5,374 bases of DNA, taken from Propionibacteriaceae bacterium. GTDB taxonomy: Bacteria > Actinomycetota > Actinomycetes > Propionibacteriales > Propionibacteriaceae. Location: positions 1 to 5,374 of the forward strand of contig JAIRRM010000111.1 in NCBI GenBank assembly GCA_031255975.1. Reading direction: 5' to 3'. Below, one piece after another: positions 1 through 5,287 of the stretch (its first letter is position 1; each line of letters opens with the position of its first letter). The position numbers and the translations under genes were made by a program. The notes beneath the pieces are model-generated. The model saw only the letters and a list, made by a program, of their open reading frames with translations, did not search any database and was not told the origin of the DNA.

Positions 1-153
1 TTCGGGATCGAATTAATTGAGATTCTAGTAATTCAGACAGGGAAGGAAAGTACTATGTAGCCTGTTGCCGGTTGTATGTTTTCACTTTGGCTACGTTGTT
101 TTTCTGCTGGGCATTGTGCTGATCGGCTTTGTTTCATAGGACGGGGGCGAATA

Positions 154-1875
154 ATGATGATGGTTCAGCGTGGAACCGTTGCGACTGGTTCTTCCGGGGT
201 GGGTTTTGCGGGCCGGGTGCTGCTGGCATCCTTGGCGTTAACGGTGACAGTGGCAGGTTTTGTGGGGTTACCCATGGCGGTTGCGGCTCCGGTATCGCAT
301 ACGTATCTCAGTGACGACCTGTGCGACCAGGATGATGGCTTGGGGTTTGGGGTGTCTTACGAAGACGCGGGCCAGACTCATTTGGTGATCGATTTGGATG
401 AATTGGCTGAGGAAGTCCCCGGCGTCACCGAGGTGATTGTTGGTACGGTCAATAGCCGATTGACTATGGATTGCATTGCCCAGTTGGTTTCAATGGAGTT
501 TCGCCAGAGTGGGACGCAGGTGACTTCGCTGACTATCGGCTATGCGGCGTTCGAAGGGGCTATAGGTTTGGAGTCGGTGGTGTTTCCAGCGGGTTTGGAG
601 ACACTGACCATCAGCTATTGGGCGTTCCAGCAGGTTAGCCTTGCTGGTGAGGTCGCGTCATTGGAGACGGTGGTGTTTCCACATGGTCTGCGGGAATTGA
701 GCATCGCCATGGACGCGTTCAGCCAGAAGGCTTACGATGGCGGCACCATGTCCTTGAAATCGGTGGTGTTTCCCGAGGGTTTGGAGACGTTGCATATTGA
801 CGAAGGTGTGTTCAGGCAGGGTGTTTTCGGCGGTGGTGACACGGCGTTGGAATCGGTGGTTTTCCCGGATAGCCTGCGGACGCTGACTATCGGTTCGGGC
901 GCGTTCTATCAGAGCGTTAGTGGCGGCGGTAGTACGACACTTGAATCGGTGGTTTTCCCCAGTGGGTTGCAGGAGTTGGAGATCCAGTATCGGGCATTCT
1001 GCCAGGAGGCCTACGGCGGTACGACGACGTTACGACAGTTCGTTTTCCCCACGAGCGAATCCCCGGCGGCAACGGTGACGCTGGGAGGTGAGATCACGGG
1101 GTTGGAGACAAGCGCTGGGTTCGGTGTGGTGCCGTGGTTGTGGACGGGTGTCGCATCCAACACGTCAGCTGCGTGGGGCGCCAGTGGTGATTCATATCCA
1201 CTGCTGCCATATGCCCAGGTTACGTTCGACCCGAATGGCGGAGCATTGCCGGGTGCGGATGTGGATGAGTCGGTGACGGAGTTGACGTCTCCGGTGTGGC
1301 ACAGCTATGTCGTTTTGGATTTCGGCGATTATTCATTTGATCCGGTGGTGTTGCCGGAGCCGGTGGATGGCTCCGGGGATGATTTCGGTTGGGAGTTTGT
1401 TGGCTGGGGTACCGCTGCCAGTGGTGTGCCGTTGGCTGATTTGATGCCCGTTGGTGCCAGCTTTGCGGCTGTGCCTGGTGTGCCGTCGGTGTTGACCGCA
1501 TACTGGAGCGGTTCGTATTCGTCCGCTGTGACCGTGGTGGATGATTCGGCGGTGTTTGTTGATCCGGTGCGTTCTGCTGCTGTGGTGTCTCGTGCGGTGA
1601 GTGTTGTTCCGTCTCAGGGTTCGGTGTCGGTTACTGGTTCTGGTGTGGTTTTTGATGGTACTGGGTTGGATGCGGATGACTATTCGTTCAGTGTGGTTTA
1701 CACGTTTGATGATGCTCGGGTGGTGACTGCTTCGTACACTGCGGTGGTTTTGCCCGTTGGCCCGGTAGTGCCTACGGGTGGTTCATCGATTACGGGGCAG
1801 AGCTTGATTCCCGTCGTGTTGTTGTTCCTGCTCGCTGGGGCCTGCTTCGCTGTTCGCACCCGTCGGCTAGGGTGA
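154..1875 (+). CDS. Secreted leucine-rich-repeat surface protein with C-terminal membrane anchor
   Basis: This is a cell-surface protein of unknown target; repeat proteins of this sort usually bind host or bacterial ligands. The frame is open from 61, with an ATG at 76. I chose the ATG at 154 because a G-rich stretch (ggacggggg) lies just upstream and the protein then begins with a normal signal peptide: basic R6, hydrophobic residues about 21-39, and a likely cleavage after AVA at 44. Residues 126-299 hold six LxI...AF / xVVFP repeats. Residues about 354-451 resemble a Listeria-Bacteroides repeat domain (VTFDPNGG, then FVGWG). A further beta-rich region follows. The C-terminus has VPTGG (539-543), a hydrophobic segment (about 550-567) and RTRR, so it resembles a sorting signal but lacks a canonical LPxTG. 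The total is 573 aa. The codons are rich in G and T, unlike the glucosidase gene. The family call is good; the function is unknown. Confidence 0.88.
   Translation: MMMVQRGTVATGSSGVGFAGRVLLASLALTVTVAGFVGLPMAVAAPVSHTYLSDDLCDQDDGLGFGVSYEDAGQTHLVIDLDELAEEVPGVTEVIVGTVNSRLTMDCIAQLVSMEFRQSGTQVTSLTIGYAAFEGAIGLESVVFPAGLETLTISYWAFQQVSLAGEVASLETVVFPHGLRELSIAMDAFSQKAYDGGTMSLKSVVFPEGLETLHIDEGVFRQGVFGGGDTALESVVFPDSLRTLTIGSGAFYQSVSGGGSTTLESVVFPSGLQELEIQYRAFCQEAYGGTTTLRQFVFPTSESPAATVTLGGEITGLETSAGFGVVPWLWTGVASNTSAAWGASGDSYPLLPYAQVTFDPNGGALPGADVDESVTELTSPVWHSYVVLDFGDYSFDPVVLPEPVDGSGDDFGWEFVGWGTAASGVPLADLMPVGASFAAVPGVPSVLTAYWSGSYSSAVTVVDDSAVFVDPVRSAAVVSRAVSVVPSQGSVSVTGSGVVFDGTGLDADDYSFSVVYTFDDARVVTASYTAVVLPVGPVVPTGGSSITGQSLIPVVLLFLLAGACFAVRTRRLG
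529..1050 (+). repeat. Tandem leucine-rich repeat array, 31-residue (93-bp) period
   Basis: Six repeats start at 529, 604, 697, 790, 883 and 976. Each carries an LxI....[AV]F[QRCE] strand-turn followed by L[EK][ST]VVFP. The first unit is 25 residues long. The next four are exactly 31, because each gains a six-residue, mostly glycine-rich insert before the second strand. The sixth is degenerate (QFVFP). The pattern is akin to BspA-type (LRR_5) repeats, which are usually about 23 residues. At DNA level the 17-bp string gaatcggtggttttccc occurs at 850-866 and again at 943-959, exactly 93 bp apart, which points to growth by in-frame duplication. Confidence 0.85.
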
Positions 1876-1946
1876 GCGAACGCACCAAGTTCGCTACCAC
1901 TGAAATACAGAAACCACCACGCCCCCGCATAGGGCACGAACTTGGT
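1875..1946 (+). repeat. Inverted repeats able to form alternative stem-loops
   Basis: accaagttcg at 1884-1893 and cgaacttggt at 1937-1946 are perfect 10-bp inverted copies, about 53 bp centre to centre. A smaller stem, GCCC (1921-1924) with GGGC (1932-1935), fits inside. The left arm can instead pair upstream: agcgaac (1875-1881) with gttcgct (1889-1895) around a 7-nt loop. The two folds exclude each other because both use gttcg at 1889-1893. No T-run follows either stem, so a classical intrinsic terminator is not supported. It could be an RNA switch, a Rho-linked 3' end, or a looping site for a DNA-binding protein. Confidence 0.5.
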
Positions 1947-2086
1947 AAGAGGCAGGCGATGAGGTTTGCCGACCCTTCCGGAACGGTAGTTGAACCCGAC
2001 AGAGCATCGGTAAGGTTGCGGCGCGTTTCAGAATGCTCCTTTTGTCCCGTCTGCGGATATCGTCCCAAAACCGGCATAATCATCAC
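1876..2086. other. Intergenic region between surface protein and glucosidase genes
   Basis: This 211-bp stretch holds competing stem-loops at its left end and a -10-like box at its right end. There is no tRNA and no hairpin with a T-tract. An open frame from GTG 1872 to TGA 2090 (72 codons, with CPVCGY near its end) crosses the whole gap. It has only about 56% GC at third positions and several codons that are rare in GC-rich actinomycetes (ATA three times, AGG three times, AGA once). I therefore do not annotate it as a gene, although its ends overlap both neighbours by 4 nt. Confidence 0.6.
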
Positions 2087-2087
2087 A
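2075..2087 (+). promoter_or_regulatory. Candidate -10 box and leaderless start of the glucosidase gene
   Basis: CATAAT (2075-2080) matches the -10 consensus at five of six bases. Its last base lies 6 nt before the ATG at 2087, so transcription would begin at or next to the start codon. No Shine-Dalgarno sequence precedes the ATG. The -35 position (tgcgga at 2052-2057 for a 17-bp spacer) is poor, so the call rests on the -10 box and its spacing. Confidence 0.4.
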
Positions 2088-3649
2088 TGAACTTGAGTGG
2101 GAGCGACGGTGCCGAATCACCTATTGCGGCTCCGCTTACCTTCCGTGACGCCATCGTCTACGAGATCTACCCCAAGAGTTTCTGTGACTTAAACGGCGAC
2201 GGTATCGGTGACCTGCCCGGCATCACCTCCAAACTCGATTATCTGGCGGCGCTTGGCGTCAACATGTTATGGCTCACTCCCATCTACCCCAGTGGCGGTG
2301 TGGATGGCGGTTACGACGTGGCCGACTACCTGGGTATTGATCCGGTGTATGGCGACCTTGACGATTTCACCCGGCTGGTACGCGAAGCCCACGCGCGCGG
2401 GCTGGGTGTGATGATGGATATGGTGTTCAACCACACGTCGTCTCACCACCCGTGGTTTGTGGAAAGCCGGTTGTCGCGCGACAATCCGAAACGCGACTGG
2501 TACATCTGGCGCGACGGCCAAACGCCGGGTGCGCCGGAAGTTGGTGGCACGCCCCCAGACCCGTCCGATGTGCGATGCGGCCCTGCGGGATCACCGCCGA
2601 ACAACTGGGCCGGACTTTTCGGCGACGGCCCGGCCTGGACATACGACGCGGCGACCGAACAGTGGTACCTGCATCTGTTTTCCAGCCAGCAACCTGACCT
2701 CAACTGGGACAACCCCGAGGTGCGCGCCGCCATGGCCGACGTGCTCCGTGGCTGGATCGACCGCGGTGTGGACGGGTTCCGTTTCGACGTCATCAGTTAC
2801 ATCTCCAAACCAGAGGGCCTGCCCGACGCGCCCCTGGACGTACGCGGCGTGGCCAACCCCACTTCGACGGTGGCACATGGCCCGCACGTACACGAATATC
2901 TACGTGAACTGCGGCGGGCGATGAACGAGCCGCCACGGGTGGCCGGCGTTAGCCGGGTGTTCGACCTGCCGGTCTGCGTGGGCGAGGCCGCCGGGGTGAG
3001 ACTGGAGCACGCCGCTCGCTATGCCCCGTCCGATGGCAGTGAACTGGACATGGTGTTCCAGTTCGAGGTGAACGATCTGGACGGTGGCGAGAGCGATAGA
3101 TGGAATACCCGCCGTATCAATTTCTGCGACTTTGTAGCGGTGATGGAAAAATGGCAGCGCTCTGGGGTGTGGAACGCGCTGTTCCTCTCCAATCACGACG
3201 AGCCACGCCCGATTGAGCGGTTTACGGGGCATCCGCTGCCCGAGGACCCGCAGCACCGCGCCGAGGCGTTGGCGGCCACCTACCTGGCGCTGCGCGGCAC
3301 ACCGTTTATCTACCAGGGCGAAGAACTGGGCATGACCAACATGGTGTGGCAACACCCCGATCAGCTACGTGATGTCGAGGGCATCTCCGGGTATCAACTG
3401 CTGCGCGGGCGTGGCCTCAGCGAACGGGAGGCGCTGGACATCGTCGGCGCGAAGGGACGCGACTCCGCCCGTACCCCGATGCAGTGGAACGCGGAACCCG
3501 GTGCCGGGTTCACCACGGGGGAGCCGTGGATCGCCATCAACCCCAATCATGTGACTATCAATGCGGCGGCCCAAGAAGACGATCCGCGTTCGCTACTCAA
3601 CTACTATCGCACGCTACTGCGGCTACGTCGGGATGCTTCATCCGAATAA
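2087..3649 (+). CDS. GH13 alpha-glucosidase / oligo-1,6-glucosidase, C-terminal domain missing
   Basis: This is a retaining alpha-glucosidase of family GH13, probably cytoplasmic since no signal peptide is seen. It should release glucose from the non-reducing end of short alpha-glucosides. The ATG at 2087 (residue 19 of the longest frame) is preferred because an early TTG/ATG extension adds unrelated residues. The 520-aa product shows the Ca-loop [13 protein letters not shown] (34-46), DMVFNH (111-116), QPDLNW (202-207), GFRFDV with nucleophile D234, general acid E300 in VGE, NHD with D371, QGEELGM (410-416) and [10 protein letters not shown] (458-467). QPDLN and Val after the nucleophile favour the oligo-1,6-glucosidase group. 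Homologues run on for about 70-90 more residues as a beta-sandwich domain C. Here the protein stops at [11 protein letters not shown], inside the last barrel helix, so it is truncated and may be inactive. It converges on the HAAS-like gene with a 12-bp overlap. Confidence 0.9.
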   Translation: MNLSGSDGAESPIAAPLTFRDAIVYEIYPKSFCDLNGDGIGDLPGITSKLDYLAALGVNMLWLTPIYPSGGVDGGYDVADYLGIDPVYGDLDDFTRLVREAHARGLGVMMDMVFNHTSSHHPWFVESRLSRDNPKRDWYIWRDGQTPGAPEVGGTPPDPSDVRCGPAGSPPNNWAGLFGDGPAWTYDAATEQWYLHLFSSQQPDLNWDNPEVRAAMADVLRGWIDRGVDGFRFDVISYISKPEGLPDAPLDVRGVANPTSTVAHGPHVHEYLRELRRAMNEPPRVAGVSRVFDLPVCVGEAAGVRLEHAARYAPSDGSELDMVFQFEVNDLDGGESDRWNTRRINFCDFVAVMEKWQRSGVWNALFLSNHDEPRPIERFTGHPLPEDPQHRAEALAATYLALRGTPFIYQGEELGMTNMVWQHPDQLRDVEGISGYQLLRGRGLSEREALDIVGAKGRDSARTPMQWNAEPGAGFTTGEPWIAINPNHVTINAAAQEDDPRSLLNYYRTLLRLRRDASSE

Positions 3650-4411
3650 TACAATCAGCCCAGAGAGCAGCAGTGTGGCTACCGGGAACGACAGAGCATA
3701 CAGCCAGGCCCCGCTTCGAGGATCGGTGGCTTTCGGTGATCCATCGAACAATGGGGGTACCACCGGGTCGGCCAAACCGCGTAGTTGCCGATAGCTGACA
3801 GGCACCAGTGCGAGCAACACCATCGCCCCACCGACGAGTAGCGGGATGGGGGGTAGGTTGGTTATCGCCCGGTCGGGGACGAGCAGTTGCAACAAAGCGC
3901 CTCCGGCCACGACGGTAGCGATGCCCCCTACCAAGAAGAGTGGGTGCCTGAGCGCCAATCGCAGTGTTTGGCTACGCAACACGACGAGGATGAGCAGGGC
4001 CGCAGTCAACGTGCCGAATAACAGCACTCCGCCGAGGGATATTGCCTGTGGCTCGTTCTTTATGATGGCGGCTACGGCTTGGGTGGTGACCAGCATCGCG
4101 GCGGTGTTGCCGAGGGTGAGCAGCAGTATGGGCAGATAGTTGGACAGCTTTTCGGATGTGTCCACTGGTAGGTCGAGGGCCGCCGCATATGCCACGGGAT
4201 CGCCGAACGCCGCTGCTGCTCCGGTACCGGAATCGACCACATGCGCATCCACTTCGGCTAGGGCGTCCCCAATATGTTCGCCACTCACCCCGCGTAACCG
4301 CAGTTCAATAAGCAGTTGCTCTGCCCACCGCGGATCTACATGCGGGGCCAGCGCAGACTCCAACTCGAAGCGCTTGGTATCTTTGATGTCAGTGCTGCCC
4401 GTGCTCATCAT
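3638..4411 (-). CDS. HAAS-type multi-pass membrane protein, padR operon partner
   Basis: This is an integral membrane protein of unknown activity. In many Gram-positives a PadR regulator is followed by a protein of this shape: a small cytoplasmic helical HAAS domain and then several membrane segments. Here residues about 12-82 form the soluble part, with LLIELRLRG, EVDAHV and FGDPVAYAAAL as HAAS-like signatures. Five hydrophobic segments follow at about 93-116, 124-146, 157-177, 188-206 and 236-256. The start is ATG 4411, giving an ATGA overlap with the padR stop and 257 aa; GGAAAG lies 6 nt upstream. The next codon, ATG 4408, is equally possible. A longer frame from 4477 lies wholly inside padR and is unlikely. 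The stop lies inside the 3' end of the convergent glucosidase gene. The pairing is well supported; the function is not known. Confidence 0.8.
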   Translation of the reverse strand: MMSTGSTDIKDTKRFELESALAPHVDPRWAEQLLIELRLRGVSGEHIGDALAEVDAHVVDSGTGAAAAFGDPVAYAAALDLPVDTSEKLSNYLPILLLTLGNTAAMLVTTQAVAAIIKNEPQAISLGGVLLFGTLTAALLILVVLRSQTLRLALRHPLFLVGGIATVVAGGALLQLLVPDRAITNLPPIPLLVGGAMVLLALVPVSYRQLRGLADPVVPPLFDGSPKATDPRSGAWLYALSFPVATLLLSGLIVLFG

Positions 4412-4764
4412 GCATCCCTTTCCACGTTCTGCTCCGTGCCCAACAGGTCGCTGACAGTGGCCGCGAAGCCGATCCACTGCTGCCGTCGAGAGTCGAGGAC
4501 AATTTGGCCGGCGGAGGTCAACTCGTAGAACTTACGACCGGGGCCACCGTCGCCCTCGCGCCAGGTAGCGTTCACCCAGCCGGCGGCCTCCAGCCGCCCC
4601 AACAGTGGATACAACGTGCCGCCTTTCAGCGTGCCCAACCCGGAACGCTCCAGGGTGCCGACGATGGCGTAGCCGTATGTCGGCCCGTCCGCGATCACCC
4701 GCAGCACGCACACCTCGATGACGCCCCGCAGCCATTCGCTTGGCAGTTCTAGGTTGTCAGCCAT
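4408..4764 (-). CDS. PadR-family transcriptional regulator
   Basis: This is a short PadR-type winged-helix repressor of 118 aa, normal for the compact subfamily that lacks a long C-terminal coiled-coil dimer domain. Hallmarks are GPTYGYAI (27-34), the recognition-helix region GTLYPLLGRLEAAGW (49-63) and the wing GPGRKFYELTSAG (74-86). Such proteins bind operator DNA as dimers and often respond to small ligands or envelope stress. The gene overlaps the downstream HAAS-like gene by 4 nt, so the two are almost certainly co-transcribed and translationally coupled, and the membrane protein is the likely main target of its regulation. No ribosome-binding site precedes the ATG at 4764. A promoter with a perfect TTGACA -35 box ends 7 nt upstream, which suggests a leaderless message. 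The ligand is unknown. Confidence 0.92.
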   Translation of the reverse strand: MADNLELPSEWLRGVIEVCVLRVIADGPTYGYAIVGTLERSGLGTLKGGTLYPLLGRLEAAGWVNATWREGDGGPGRKFYELTSAGQIVLDSRRQQWIGFAATVSDLLGTEQNVERDA

Positions 4765-4770
4765 ACTAGA

Positions 4771-4785
4771 TAGTCTAACTGACTA
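4771..4785. promoter_or_regulatory. Candidate PadR operator
   Basis: TAGTC-N5-GACTA is a 15-bp inverted repeat with perfect 5-bp arms (4771-4775 and 4781-4785), centred on TAACT. It covers the whole padR -10 box, where a self-repressing PadR would be expected to bind. The arms are short, so the match could be chance. Assignment to PadR is inferred from position only. Confidence 0.45.
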
Positions 4786-4799
4786 GAAGCTTGTGTCAA
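4772..4799 (-). promoter_or_regulatory. padR operon promoter
   Basis: Read on the minus strand, a perfect TTGACA -35 box (4799-4794) is followed after 16 bp by TAGACT (4777-4772), four of six matches to the -10 consensus. Seven bases then lead to the ATG at 4764, so the predicted transcript begins at or within a base or two of the start codon. Confidence 0.65.
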
Positions 4800-4824
4800 G
4801 TCGTGAGCCAGGCAAAGCTGGATG

Positions 4825-4837
4825 GTATCACTGATAC
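4825..4837. promoter_or_regulatory. Candidate XRE operator palindrome
   Basis: GTATCA-C-TGATAC is a perfect 13-bp palindrome with 6-bp arms around one base. It ends 9 nt before the ATG of the HTH-nucleotidyltransferase gene and overlaps its -10 box. Antitoxins with an XRE helix-turn-helix commonly repress their own operon through such a site. The owner of the site is inferred from position. Confidence 0.55.
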
Positions 4838-4847
4838 ACTTTAGGTA
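4832..4847 (+). promoter_or_regulatory. Extended -10 promoter and leaderless start of the antitoxin gene
   Basis: TGA followed by TACACT (4835-4840) forms an extended -10 box, with TG one base upstream and four of six core matches. Six bases separate it from the ATG at 4847, so the message probably starts at the A of the start codon. No convincing -35 box is seen, which fits an extended -10 promoter. The only SD-like bases, agg, are too close to the ATG to work. Confidence 0.5.
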
Positions 4848-5287
4848 TGAGCACCCTTAGAGAACGACGCGAAGCGGCGGGTATCACCCAGACCCGTCTA
4901 GCAGAATTGTCCGGGGTGAAGCGAGCGAACATCTCTGCGTATGAGTTGGGTACGCGTCCTATGTCGGCGGAGATGGAGCGTCGTTTGTTGAGTTGTTTGG
5001 TTCGGCCGTCTGAGCGGTTGCGATTGCATCGTAGTGAGGTGCGTCGGATTATTGCTTCGCATGGTGGGGAGAATCCGAGGGTATTCGGCTCGGTGGCGCG
5101 GAACCAGGATGTGCCCTCCAGCGATATAGACCTATTGATCGACGCCACTCGCATCCAAGGTCTCGACTTCATCGCTCTCGAACAAGAACTCACAAACGTG
5201 TTGGGTGTCCGTATAGACCTGATAAGTGAGCGCGCTGTCCGATTGCCAAAACACGCCCATATCCTCGCAGAGGCGGTACCACTGTGA
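4847..5287 (+). CDS. XRE-HTH / MNT nucleotidyltransferase fusion (MntA-like antitoxin)
   Basis: This is probably the antitoxin of a HEPN/MNT (type VII) toxin-antitoxin system. In the characterised HepT-MntA pair, MntA inactivates the HEPN RNase by AMPylating a tyrosine. The 146-aa product joins two domains. Residues 4-37 are an XRE helix-turn-helix (ITQTRLAELSGV, then NISAYELGTR). Residues about 62-146 are a minimal nucleotidyltransferase with GSVAR (81-85), SDIDLLID with D93 and D95, and a third acidic residue D124 in VRIDLI, so the catalytic carboxylates are present. Fusions of this kind, ending in AEAVPL-like tails, are familiar in actinobacteria. The HTH suggests that the protein also represses its own promoter. 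Its last codons overlap the next gene by 4 nt (GTGA). The first part of the gene is G/T-rich and the later part C/A-rich. It is divergent from the padR operon. Confidence 0.88.
   Translation: MSTLRERREAAGITQTRLAELSGVKRANISAYELGTRPMSAEMERRLLSCLVRPSERLRLHRSEVRRIIASHGGENPRVFGSVARNQDVPSSDIDLLIDATRIQGLDFIALEQELTNVLGVRIDLISERAVRLPKHAHILAEAVPL

Noticed and set aside
1..75. Promoter for the surface gene (TTGAGA at 17-22, TACTAT at 51-56)
   Set aside because: The boxes are not at 16-18 bp spacing from each other, and neither has a good partner.
76..153. N-terminal extension of the surface protein from the ATG at 76
   Set aside because: It would place 26 Cys/Arg-rich residues before an otherwise normal signal peptide and has no ribosome-binding site at proper distance; the ATG at 154 follows a G-rich site.
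1875..1895. Intrinsic terminator for the surface gene
   Set aside because: The hairpin is followed by accactgaaatac, with no run of T residues, so a Rho-independent terminator is not supported.
1960..2010. tRNA-like sequence (ggttcaacta on the minus strand)
   Set aside because: Only a loose resemblance to a T-loop; no acceptor stem, D-arm or anticodon arm can be drawn around it.
2033..2086. Upstream start for the glucosidase at 2033
   Set aside because: The extra 18 residues match no part of GH13 proteins known to me, and a -10-like box lies inside this stretch just before the ATG at 2087.
2443..2924. Several 70-155 codon frames on both strands inside the glucosidase gene
   Set aside because: They are shadows of a GC-rich gene: Arg/Pro/Thr/His-rich peptides with no recognisable motifs.
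3561..3798. Plus-strand frames past the glucosidase stop as a frameshifted C-terminal domain
   Set aside because: Their peptides show no beta-sandwich or domain-C features, and the same DNA encodes clear membrane helices on the minus strand.
4412..4477. Upstream start for the HAAS-like protein at 4477
   Set aside because: The extension lies entirely inside padR, encodes out-of-frame padR sequence, and leaves the clear SD and ATGA overlap at 4411 unused.
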